NCBI GenBank assembly: GCA_020253595.1
Contig: JADCBH010000399.1
Coordinates: forward strand, 1 to 11,686
Length of the DNA stretch: 11,686 nucleotides
Direction of reading: 5' to 3'
From: Brevundimonas sp.
Lineage (GTDB): Bacteria > Pseudomonadota > Alphaproteobacteria > Caulobacterales > Caulobacteraceae
The first letter of the stretch is position 1, and every line of letters begins with the position of its first letter. Under the pieces are notes generated by a model. That model was not told the DNA's origin. It saw nothing but the letters and a program-made list of their open reading frames with translations, and made no database searches. Shown here piece by piece: positions 1 to 7,094 of this stretch. Made by a program: the position numbers and the translations under genes.

Positions 1-68
1 AGCATTTCGCCGACCGCCCCGCCGACGAGCCGATCCGCGCCCTTTTCCGAATGGAGGGTGCGCGATGA
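1..68 (+). CDS. 3' end of upstream gene, probably a DUF58-family protein (partial)
   Basis: The reading frame beginning at base 3 is open and ends with a TGA at 66-68, which overlaps the ATG of the next gene as ATGA. Only the last 21 residues are visible, ending in IRALFRMEGAR. An Asp-Arg-Pro followed by a short amphipathic helix is a common way for DUF58 proteins to end. In Bat-type operons a DUF58 gene normally lies directly before the BatA-domain gene, which supports the guess. DUF58 proteins are envelope-associated and carry a degenerate von Willebrand A-like fold. The fragment is too short to assign by sequence alone, so the name rests mainly on gene order. Confidence 0.5.
   Translation, partial: HFADRPADEPIRALFRMEGAR
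53..58 (+). promoter_or_regulatory. Ribosome-binding site of the BatA-domain gene
   Basis: GGAGGG lies six bases before the ATG at 65, inside the last codons of the upstream gene. It is one of the two best Shine-Dalgarno matches in the window and fixes the start of the BatA-domain gene. Most other junctions here have weak sites and probably rely on coupling. Confidence 0.7.
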
Positions 69-1216
69 GCCCAGCCCTGCTTTTCCCGCTCGGACTGCTG
101 GCACTCGCAACGCTGGCCATCCCTCTGGTCATCCACATCGCTCGCCGGACCGAGACCCGGACGGTTGCCTTCGCCGCGCTCGCCTGGCTGGAGGAACGGC
201 CCAAGCCCCGGCGGCGTCTGCGGCTGGACGAACTCTGGCTCCTGGCGGCGCGTGTGCTGATGCTAACGCTGCTGGCTCTTTTGCTGGCCCAGCCGGTGCT
301 TTGGGGTACAGTCGACCGACGCGCCGTCGTGGCCATAGCACCAGGTGTCGATCCCGGCTCGGTCGAGATCGACCCTCAAGCCCGTCGTGTCTGGCTGGCC
401 CCTGGCTTCCCCGAGGTCGGCCAGGGACCGGCTCCCGGTCCCGACGGAGAGCTGATCAGCCTGCTCCGCCAGCTGGACACGGAACTACCCGAGGCGGCTC
501 CGCTCAGGGTGGTCATCCCTGGGGTGATTGACGATGCGGACGCCCAGAGGCCGGTCCTGAGCCGCGATGTCGAGTGGATACCCGTCAACGCCAGCGAGCC
601 GGCGACCACGCTTCCGGCCGCCGAGCCGCCCCGTCTGACCGTCCGCTTCGATGCCGAAGGCGAGGCAGCCGTCCGTTACATCCGCGCCGCCGCTTCGGCC
701 TGGGTCGATGGAGATCAGGAGCCTTTCATCGACGTTGCCGCCGTCGATCGTCCCCTTCCGCGCGACGCTCAAGCGATCGTCTGGCTGGCAACGGCTACGC
801 CACCACAAACCTTCATCGACCGGGTCCGTGCCGGTGCCGTGATCCTGACGACAGGCGACCTGCGCTTGCCGGTCGACGGCGACTACCATCCGGTCTGGAC
901 CGACGGCACCGGCGCAGTGGTCGCTTCAGGGGGGTGGCTGGGCCGCGGACGCGTCGTCGCCCTGGTCCCGTCCCTGACACCCCAGACCCTGCCTCAACTG
1001 CTCGAGCCAGACTTCCCCGATCAGCTGTGGAGCCTGCTCGCTCCGCCGCCGGAGCCGGCACGAGTCATGGCCGCTGATCACCCGCCCCAGACGGGTGTCG
1101 CTCCCCATGACCAGCCCCCGCTGGACCTGCGCTTGTGGCTGGCTTTGCTGATCGCCCTGGTCTTCGCTGCAGAGCGATGGCTGGCGACGCGGCGTATCCG
1201 GGGGCCGGCACCGTGA
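65..1216 (+). CDS. BatA N-terminal-domain membrane protein of a Bat-type operon
   Basis: This is a 383-residue inner-membrane protein. Its first 80 residues match the BatA / aerotolerance-regulator N-terminal domain (PF07584, TIGR02226): a first membrane segment at about 5-24 ending in AIPLVIHIARR, a short loop with FAALAWLEE, a basic stretch, and a second membrane segment at about 57-80. Residues 81-350 form a soluble region, probably periplasmic, and a last membrane helix lies at about 355-371 before an Arg-rich tail. BatA-family proteins often carry a von Willebrand A domain with a DxSxS metal site; I find no such motif here. The ATG start has a good ribosome-binding site and overlaps the upstream stop. 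The stop overlaps the next start (GTGA), so the gene is part of a coupled operon. The family is associated with envelope stress in some bacteria, but the molecular function is unknown. The N-terminal domain call is firm; the rest is hypothetical. Confidence 0.85.
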   Translation: MSPALLFPLGLLALATLAIPLVIHIARRTETRTVAFAALAWLEERPKPRRRLRLDELWLLAARVLMLTLLALLLAQPVLWGTVDRRAVVAIAPGVDPGSVEIDPQARRVWLAPGFPEVGQGPAPGPDGELISLLRQLDTELPEAAPLRVVIPGVIDDADAQRPVLSRDVEWIPVNASEPATTLPAAEPPRLTVRFDAEGEAAVRYIRAAASAWVDGDQEPFIDVAAVDRPLPRDAQAIVWLATATPPQTFIDRVRAGAVILTTGDLRLPVDGDYHPVWTDGTGAVVASGGWLGRGRVVALVPSLTPQTLPQLLEPDFPDQLWSLLAPPPEPARVMAADHPPQTGVAPHDQPPLDLRLWLALLIALVFAAERWLATRRIRGPAP

Positions 1217-3420
1217 CGGCCGCCCCCCTCCTGATCCAGCCTCAGCGCCGGGCCCAGTGGCGCGCCTTGATCGACACCACCGCGCTGGGGCTGCCCGCCG
1301 TGCTGGTCGCCGGGGTGCTCGGCTGGCGGGTGACGGGTTGGGTCGTCGCCGCCCTGTTGGTGCTTCTGGCTCTCGGTGTCGTGATGGGCCTTGGCGTCTG
1401 GCGGGCACGCAGGCTGGACCAGAGCTGGCTCATCCGGTCTCTGGACACTCGGCTTGCGGTGTTCGAGGACAGCGCCGCCCTGTTGTTCGCCGACGTTCGT
1501 GGCCTGGACGGCTTCCGCGCCCTGCAGCGCCGACGGCTGGAAGCCCGCGCCGTCGAGGCTGTGCGGCTCGACCTGAGGGCACCATGGTCTTGGCGGCCCA
1601 TCACAGCGGCCTGGAGCGCGGCCGCCGTCCTTTGTGTGGCAATCCTGCTCTGGCCGTCCGCCACGCCTCCATCCGCTGCGTCGCCCGATCTGCCGCGCTC
1701 CGCAGCCGCCGGCCCGCCTGTCCTGACGTCCTTGCGCCTGCGCATCATCCCGCCGGCTTACACCGGCCTGCCCGCTCGCGAGCAGGCGACGCTGGACGCC
1801 AGCGTGCCCGAGGGGTCGCGCCTCGAATGGACCGTCGGCCTTTCGCCCTCCCCCCGTTCGGCTGCGCTGTCATCCCCTGAGGCTGCCCCCCAGCCGTTGG
1901 TCCGGACCGGCGAGGCCTGGTTCGCCGCTCGGATCGCCAGTCAGCCCTTCCTCTACCGCATCGAGGCACCTGAGCTGTCGCGCCAGAGGCTGGGTCGGAT
2001 CGACGTCGTCGCCGACGCCCCGCCAGCCATCCGTCTGGTCGAGCCTGACAGCCAGCTGGTCCAGATCGCTCCGGGCCAGAGCCGCTGGACCGTGGTCTTC
2101 GAGGCCTCGGACGACTACGGCGTCATCTCCGCCGGCACCCTGCGTATCACCCTGGCCAAGGGTGAGGGCGAACAAGTCACTGTGACCGAGACCACCCGGG
2201 GGATCGCCGGAAGCGGCGAGACGCGTCGGCGGCGGTTCGCGGTTACTTTCGATCTCGCGCGCGAGGGGATGGAGCCTGCCTCGGACATGATCGTGCAGCT
2301 GATTGTGACTGACAACCGGCCAGGCGTCGCCCAGGCAGTAGAGGGACCTAGCGTTATTCTGCGCTGGCCGTCCGCTCTTGGGCTGGCAGACGGGCTGGAC
2401 GGCATGGCGCAGTCCGTCCTGCCCGTCTATTTCCGCAGCCAGCGACAGATCATCATCGACGCCGAGGCGTTGATCGCCGAGCAAACTCGCCTTGATCGCC
2501 AGACCTTTGTCGGGCGGTCGGCCGCGCTCGGCGCGGATCAGGCCTCCTTGAGGAATCGCTACGGTCAGTTTTTCAGCGGCGAGAACGAACCCGCTCCGAC
2601 GGCCTTGCCGACCAATGATGGCCCGCCCGCATTGGCCTTGCCGACCAACGACGAACCCGCGTCGCGTGCTTCCGGCTCGACAGTCGAGGTCCATGATGAT
2701 CACGATCATGAGGGTCACGACCATGGCCTGGAAGAAGGCCACTTCTTCGGGGACGGGCACGACCATGGCCCTGCCCCTGATGGTGGAGGCTTTTTCGGTT
2801 CGGCTGTCGATGTGCTGAATGAGTTTGGTCACGCCCATGACACCGGCGATGCCGCAACCCTGTTTGATCCAGGAACCCGCTCTACCCTGTCGCAGGCGCT
2901 CGATGCCATGTGGGCGTCGGAACGGGCGCTGCGCCAGGGCGAACCGGCCGAGGCCCTGCCTCACGCCAATCGCGCACTGGATCTGCTCAAGGAAGCGCAG
3001 CAGGCAACGCGGATCTTCCTTCGCCGTGTGGGGTCTGACCTGCCACCGGTGGACATGTCACGCCGGCTGACCGGCGACCGCGATGACATCGTCGCCGATG
3101 CCCTGGCACCCGCGCCCGAACGCGATCCGAACAATCCGGCTGCGGCCGCCTGGCGGGCTCTTGAGGATCGACCGGGACGCCGCGTCGCCGTCGACCTTGG
3201 TGGTCTGGATCGTTGGGTTCGGCAGAACGGTTCGGCTTTGCCGGATCCCCTTGCGCTCCGCGCGGCCATCGACACGCTGCTTGCCGAACCTGCCTGCGAC
3301 GAATGTCGGCGACGCCTTCGCGGCCTGTTGTGGAGCGCGATAGCTCCGCCTGCGACCGCCGTGGACCGCCGCGCAGCGCCTCCTCCGCGCGGCCGGCGCT
3401 ATCTGGACGCCCTGCGATGA
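1213..3420 (+). CDS. DUF4175-like large membrane protein with histidine-rich segment
   Basis: This is a 735-residue protein starting at GTG 1213, chosen because it forms a GTGA overlap like its neighbours; an ATG at 1177 in the same frame would add 12 residues. Two membrane segments lie at about 22-64 and a third at about 130-150. They are followed by LRLRIIPPAYTG (about residues 175-187) and a later ASDDYGV motif, both typical of DUF4175 proteins of alphaproteobacteria (TIGR02302-type, with low-complexity C-termini). The C-terminal half holds an Ala/Pro linker with an 11-residue repeat and then a His/Asp/Gly-rich segment (residues 494-519, eight His; two more at 540 and 542). After that comes a helical stretch of Ala/Leu/Glu character resembling a TPR. 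With three membrane passes the His-rich part could be periplasmic, but topology was not computed. It sits between two other membrane proteins of the Bat-type operon and probably works with them. The function is unknown. Confidence 0.75.
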   Translation: MTAAPLLIQPQRRAQWRALIDTTALGLPAVLVAGVLGWRVTGWVVAALLVLLALGVVMGLGVWRARRLDQSWLIRSLDTRLAVFEDSAALLFADVRGLDGFRALQRRRLEARAVEAVRLDLRAPWSWRPITAAWSAAAVLCVAILLWPSATPPSAASPDLPRSAAAGPPVLTSLRLRIIPPAYTGLPAREQATLDASVPEGSRLEWTVGLSPSPRSAALSSPEAAPQPLVRTGEAWFAARIASQPFLYRIEAPELSRQRLGRIDVVADAPPAIRLVEPDSQLVQIAPGQSRWTVVFEASDDYGVISAGTLRITLAKGEGEQVTVTETTRGIAGSGETRRRRFAVTFDLAREGMEPASDMIVQLIVTDNRPGVAQAVEGPSVILRWPSALGLADGLDGMAQSVLPVYFRSQRQIIIDAEALIAEQTRLDRQTFVGRSAALGADQASLRNRYGQFFSGENEPAPTALPTNDGPPALALPTNDEPASRASGSTVEVHDDHDHEGHDHGLEEGHFFGDGHDHGPAPDGGGFFGSAVDVLNEFGHAHDTGDAATLFDPGTRSTLSQALDAMWASERALRQGEPAEALPHANRALDLLKEAQQATRIFLRRVGSDLPPVDMSRRLTGDRDDIVADALAPAPERDPNNPAAAAWRALEDRPGRRVAVDLGGLDRWVRQNGSALPDPLALRAAIDTLLAEPACDECRRRLRGLLWSAIAPPATAVDRRAAPPPRGRRYLDALR
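2601..2648 (+). repeat. In-frame 15-bp direct repeat in the DUF4175-like gene
   Basis: GGCCTTGCCGACCAA occurs at 2601-2615 and again at 2634-2648. The offset is 33 bases, or 11 codons, so the reading frame is kept and the protein reads ALPTND twice. It lies immediately before the histidine-rich segment. It looks like a small tandem duplication in a flexible linker. Confidence 0.85.
2692..2769 (+). other. Histidine-rich coding segment (putative metal-binding region)
   Basis: Residues 494-519 of the DUF4175-like protein contain eight histidines spaced mostly as HxH or HxxH, mixed with Asp, Glu and Gly (for example HDDHDHEGHDHG). Such stretches bind zinc, nickel or cobalt in metal transporters and metallochaperones, so metal binding is a reasonable inference but not shown. 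The two CACGACCATGGCC-like copies within it suggest growth by local duplication. Confidence 0.7.
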
Positions 3421-5243
3421 GCGCGCCGCCGGATTTCTGGATCGCCGTCCTCATTGGCGGCGGGACCCTGCTTGCACTTGTTCGGCTCTGGCTCTGGCAT
3501 CGCGGTGCGCCCGGCGCAGAACGCGGGCCGACCTGGCGACTTCCTGTGCTCATGGGATTGAACGTCGTTGTCGCCATCCTTCTCTATCTGACGCTTGATC
3601 CCCCGGACGTCGGCGTCCGCTCCGGACGGCTGGTCGTGCTGACCGCTGGTGCCGCCGTGCCCCAGCCAATGACGGGAGACGTGGTCGTAGCCTTGCCAGA
3701 GGCACCGAACGAAGCGGGCAAGCGCATGCCGGACCTGGCCACCGCGCTGCGTCGATATCCGGAGGTGCGAAGCATCCAGGTGCTGGGGGCCGGGCTGACG
3801 GCACGTGACCGCGTGGCCTTTGATCGCCCCGTCAGCTTCAACGGTCCTTCTCCTCCCGTTGGATTTGTCAGCCTCGCCTTGCCCCGACCGGTCACCCCCG
3901 GCGCTCGCTTCTCGGTTAGCGGATCGGTAGGCGCTCTTGCCAACGGCACAGCGGAGCTGACTGATCCATCTGGTGCCGTCGTTGACCAAAGCCCGGTGAC
4001 GGCAGGATCTCGTTTCATTCTGACAGGCACCGCCCGGACGGCAGGATTGGCCTTGTTCGAAGTCCGCCTGAGGGATGCCGACGGGAGTCTCGTAGAGCGG
4101 ATTGACGCGCCCCTGGACACCCGTGAGGCGACGCCACCCCGGGTGATCGTGATGGCGGGTGCCCCCGGCCCGGAACCGCGCTTCCTGCGACGCTGGGCGG
4201 AGGAAACCGGGATCGATCTCTCGATCCGGCTCTCCCTCGGAGCGGGCGTCGATCTGACGGTGGCGCCCACCCCCCTGAACGCCCAAACCCTGTCTGACAC
4301 AGACCTGCTGGTTCTGGACGAACGGAGTTGGGAGGCGCTGGATGGGGGAGAGCGCGCTGCCGTTCGGTCTGCTGTGTCTGACGGTATGGGCCTGCTGCTT
4401 CGGCCGACGGGGGCTCTGTCGGACGCGACACGGCGCGATTGGGCAGCGATGGGTGCCGACCTGACCGGAGGTGAAAATCTCCGACCGCTCGTCCTGCCAG
4501 AGACGGCCGCGGCCAATGCTCCGGAGGAGGCAGCCAACGCGCCTGCCGAGACCGTTCCGGAACTCACTCGCAGGGACTTCGCGCAAGGGGTATCCGAAGC
4601 GGCCGTCCTCTTGCGAGACGCCGACGGCGCTGCGCTGGCTACCTGGCGACCCTACGGCGCAGGCAGGGTCGGCGTCTGGGTCGTTGCCGATAGCTACGCC
4701 CTGGTCTTGACAGGCCAGAGTGACCTCTATGGAGCGCTGTGGAGCCGAATGTTCTCGGGACTCGCGCGCGCTGAAGGGCGGACCTCGCCATGGCTGGACG
4801 GGATCTCGCGAGCGGGCGAGCGAAGCCAGTTGTGCGACGTGTCCTTAGGAGACACCGTGATTGGACCAGACGGCTCAGAAGCGCGATTGCTTCCAGATCC
4901 TAGAGCAGGACCGGCGGGCTGCGCCGCATTCTGGCCCCGGCGTTCCGGCTGGCACGGGGTCACGAACGCCGAGGGAGAACGGGGCGTCGTCTATGTACAT
5001 CCTGAGGGGTCTTCGCCATCCCTCGTCGCGGCCGAGCTAGCAAGTGCGACCGAGGCGCTGGTCGCTACGGCTCAGCAAGCCGGCGCATCTGACGGCCGGC
5101 GAAGGGAGTCGGGCTCTCCGTGGCCCTGGTTCCTCGGACTTGTCGCGGCACTGAGCGCGATGTGGTGGCTCGAACGACGGCGTTTGGGCCTGACCTTATC
5201 GACCGCTGATCCTCCATTGTCGCAAAGCCGCGTTAGGGACTAG
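3417..5243 (+). CDS. Bat-operon membrane protein with glutamine-amidotransferase-like middle
   Basis: This is a 608-residue protein starting at ATG 3417 in an ATGA overlap. An earlier in-frame start would overlap the previous gene by some 200 bases and lacks support. It has two N-terminal membrane helices (about 7-27 and 41-60), a beta-rich Ig-like region around 160-235, a Rossmann-like alpha/beta region at about 242-345 (VIVMAGAPG, then DLLVLDE), an Ala/Pro linker at about 362-382, and a WRPYGAGRVGVW stretch at about 410-421. A last membrane helix lies at about 569-585. The alpha/beta part plus the GAGRVG stretch resemble the ThuA/class I glutamine-amidotransferase-like folds found in membrane proteins of Bat-type operons. 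No cysteine lies in that region (the only two cysteines are further C-terminal), so amidotransferase chemistry is unlikely. It is probably the last structural member of the envelope complex; its activity is unknown. Confidence 0.65.
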   Translation: MSAPPDFWIAVLIGGGTLLALVRLWLWHRGAPGAERGPTWRLPVLMGLNVVVAILLYLTLDPPDVGVRSGRLVVLTAGAAVPQPMTGDVVVALPEAPNEAGKRMPDLATALRRYPEVRSIQVLGAGLTARDRVAFDRPVSFNGPSPPVGFVSLALPRPVTPGARFSVSGSVGALANGTAELTDPSGAVVDQSPVTAGSRFILTGTARTAGLALFEVRLRDADGSLVERIDAPLDTREATPPRVIVMAGAPGPEPRFLRRWAEETGIDLSIRLSLGAGVDLTVAPTPLNAQTLSDTDLLVLDERSWEALDGGERAAVRSAVSDGMGLLLRPTGALSDATRRDWAAMGADLTGGENLRPLVLPETAAANAPEEAANAPAETVPELTRRDFAQGVSEAAVLLRDADGAALATWRPYGAGRVGVWVVADSYALVLTGQSDLYGALWSRMFSGLARAEGRTSPWLDGISRAGERSQLCDVSLGDTVIGPDGSEARLLPDPRAGPAGCAAFWPRRSGWHGVTNAEGERGVVYVHPEGSSPSLVAAELASATEALVATAQQAGASDGRRRESGSPWPWFLGLVAALSAMWWLERRRLGLTLSTADPPLSQSRVRD

Positions 5244-5258
5244 GCTCCTGGCAGGAGC
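5244..5258 (+). other. Small hairpin in the inter-operon gap
   Basis: GCTCCT and AGGAGC form a perfect 6-bp stem around a GGC loop directly after the stop at 5241-5243. There is no following T-run, so it is not a standard intrinsic terminator. The 3' arm contains AGGAG, a Shine-Dalgarno-like sequence, though it lies 17 bases from the ATG at 5275, further than usual. It could slow exonucleases, act as a weak attenuator or be chance. Confidence 0.3.
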
Positions 5259-5274
5259 TGAGGCGGGGCGTGGC

Positions 5275-6246
5275 ATGCAGCGGATGCGACCGGCGTGGGG
5301 ACGCACGGCGCTGATCGGGTCGACCGGCTTTGTCGGCGGTGCGCTATCCCGTGACGCGACCTTTGACGCCGCCTACGCGTCGGCGACGATCGACCAGATC
5401 GCAGGACAGGCCTTCGACACCGTTATCTGCGCCGGTGCTCCGGGGGCCATGTGGCGGGCCAATTCAGATCCAGTCAGCGATATGGCGAACCTGGAGACGC
5501 TCGTCGCCGCTCTGATGAAAGCCGAGATCGGCCGGCTGGTTCTGATTTCCACGATCGCGGTGCTCGCCGATCCGGCAGCAGGCTCAGACGAGACGTCTAC
5601 CGGGTTCGAAACCGACATCGCCTACGGTCGCAACCGACGCTGGCTGGAGGAGGCACTTTCGGATCGCTTCGCGACCCTCACTTTGCGTCTGCCGGCAGTC
5701 TTCGGCCATGGCCTGAAGAAGAACTTCCTGTTCGACCTGCGTCACCCGATGCCTGCCTTCCTCAAGCCTGAGGCGTTCGCCGCGTTGAGAGGCCGGCTGG
5801 ACCGAAAGGCAATCGAGGCACTGGACCAGGTCTATACGCCTGACGCAAAGCTTCAGCTGGTGGCCCTAGACCGGACAGCACTCAGCCGACATCCCGAGCG
5901 CGATCTGCTGACTGAAGGGACCATCGCGGCGGGTTACGACGCGACCGGGTTCACGCATGCGGACAGCACCTTCCAGTTCTATGACCTCGGAAATCTGGCG
6001 GAGGACATCGAGACGGCATTGCAGCTCGAATTGAATACGCTTCATCTGGCGGTCGAGCCCTGGCGGGCGGGTGATCTGTCCGTGCTCCTTACCGGACCGG
6101 CATTGGAGACCCGGACAGCCCCTCTGCGGACCGAGGACCTGCGCACCGGTCATGCCCTGTCGTTCGGTGGTACCGGGCCCTACATTCGCTCCCGCGATCA
6201 GGTTCTTGAGGCCATCCGGAGAGACTGGGACGCGGGGGCCTGGTGA
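5275..6246 (+). CDS. Extended SDR, NAD-dependent epimerase/dehydratase-like
   Basis: This is a 323-residue soluble protein. The N-terminal Rossmann motif GSTGFVG lies at residues 15-21 and matches the GxxGxxG dinucleotide site of extended short-chain dehydrogenases/reductases. LVLISTIAV at about 88-96 supplies the active-site Ser/Thr strand, and RLPAVFGHG at about 138-146 is the usual strand and loop after the catalytic helix. The catalytic YxxxK appears as YGRNR (Tyr117, Arg121), with Arg in place of Lys. Family members reduce, oxidise or epimerise nucleotide sugars and related substrates; the substrate here is unknown. There are two possible starts, ATG 5275 and ATG 5284; the first was taken, with GAGG at 5260-5263 as a modest ribosome-binding site. 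It opens a six-gene overlapping cluster with a sugar isomerase, two glycosyltransferases, an FAD enzyme and GtrA, which suggests a role in making or modifying a lipid-linked sugar. Confidence 0.8.
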   Translation: MQRMRPAWGRTALIGSTGFVGGALSRDATFDAAYASATIDQIAGQAFDTVICAGAPGAMWRANSDPVSDMANLETLVAALMKAEIGRLVLISTIAVLADPAAGSDETSTGFETDIAYGRNRRWLEEALSDRFATLTLRLPAVFGHGLKKNFLFDLRHPMPAFLKPEAFAALRGRLDRKAIEALDQVYTPDAKLQLVALDRTALSRHPERDLLTEGTIAAGYDATGFTHADSTFQFYDLGNLAEDIETALQLELNTLHLAVEPWRAGDLSVLLTGPALETRTAPLRTEDLRTGHALSFGGTGPYIRSRDQVLEAIRRDWDAGAW

Positions 6247-7094
6247 TGCGGCTGGCCATCTCCAACATCGCCTGGCACCCGCACGAAGCCGAGGCGGCAC
6301 TCGAGCAGCTCCATGCTCTGGGCGTTGAAGGGCTGGAGATCGCACCAGGTCTGGCTTTTGCGACAGAGGCCGATCCCTTCCGGCCAAACCCTGAGGCCAT
6401 TCGTGAATGGCGATCCAAGCTGGATCAGAGAGGACTGACGCTCGTATCCATGCAGTCTCTGCTGTTCGGCCGGCCGGACGTCGCCCTGTTTGGCCAGAAG
6501 GCTCAGCGTGAGGGCTTTGAGTCCGGCATCGAAACCGCCATCGAGCTGGCAAAAAGCATTGGCTGTCCCACGCTGGTTCTCGGTTCTCCGACGGCGCGGT
6601 CCATACCGGACGAAATGGATCGGGCTACGGCCAGAGAGATCGCTCTCGATGTCATGGGCCGTCTTGGCGATCGCTGCGGGGCAATCGGCGCATGCCTCGC
6701 GCTGGAACCGAACCCGGCCGCCTATGGGACCAATTTCCTGAACACACTCGAAGAGACAGCCACCTTCGTTCGCGCCGTCGCCCACCCCGCCGTACGCGTC
6801 AATCTCGATCTCGGTGCCCTGATCATGAACGGAGAAACGGACACGGCTTTGCAGACCTTGCCGGAGTCATTGGACCTGATCGGCCACGTGCACATCAGCG
6901 AACCTCATCTGGCTCCTGCACCTGCTGACGTGTCGGCCCTGTCACGGGTCTTGGCGGCCCTGATGCGTGCAGGCCATCAGGGCTGGGTTTCGATCGAAAT
7001 GCGCGCCGCCAGCGAGGACAACCTTGGTCGCGTCAGGGACAGCCTGGTCAAGGCGCAAGCTGCGATCCAACAGGTCGAGGCTGCTGCAGGATGA
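6246..7094 (+). CDS. Xylose-isomerase-like TIM-barrel sugar isomerase/epimerase
   Basis: This is a 282-residue protein of the sugar phosphate isomerase/epimerase (AP-endonuclease-2-like, PF01261) family, which includes tagatose 3-epimerase, inosose isomerase and IolE. The likely metal ligands are visible in the correct order: Glu154 in LEPNP, Asp188 in NLDLG, His216 in HVHISEP and Glu251 in VSIEMR. The N-terminal LGVEGLEIAP (25-34) is the usual first-strand motif. The set Glu-Asp-His-Glu with a length near 280 indicates an active divalent-metal enzyme that moves a carbonyl or inverts a carbon next to one. The start overlaps the previous stop as TGATG; a GTG at 6243 directly before it is also possible. 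Its place inside the cluster suggests that it acts on a keto-sugar or keto-cyclitol made or used by the neighbouring SDR and FAD enzymes. The family is certain; the substrate is not. Confidence 0.85.
   Translation: MRLAISNIAWHPHEAEAALEQLHALGVEGLEIAPGLAFATEADPFRPNPEAIREWRSKLDQRGLTLVSMQSLLFGRPDVALFGQKAQREGFESGIETAIELAKSIGCPTLVLGSPTARSIPDEMDRATAREIALDVMGRLGDRCGAIGACLALEPNPAAYGTNFLNTLEETATFVRAVAHPAVRVNLDLGALIMNGETDTALQTLPESLDLIGHVHISEPHLAPAPADVSALSRVLAALMRAGHQGWVSIEMRAASEDNLGRVRDSLVKAQAAIQQVEAAAG

Noticed and set aside
1135..1212. Upstream GTG and ATG starts (1135, 1177) for the DUF4175-like gene
   Set aside because: They would give a longer overlap with the BatA-domain gene. GTG 1213 gives the same 4-bp overlap seen throughout the operon, although ATG 1177 cannot be fully excluded.
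1870..2964. Long open frame on the - strand (364 codons) opposite the DUF4175-like gene
   Set aside because: It lies wholly antisense to a gene with clear motifs, has Arg/Gly/Gln-rich low-complexity translation with no domain, and long antisense frames are expected in GC-rich DNA.
3399..4586. Two long overlapping - strand frames opposite the 608-residue membrane protein gene
   Set aside because: Both are antisense to a well-supported gene and encode Arg/Ser/Pro-rich sequence without recognisable motifs, and they overlap each other in different frames.
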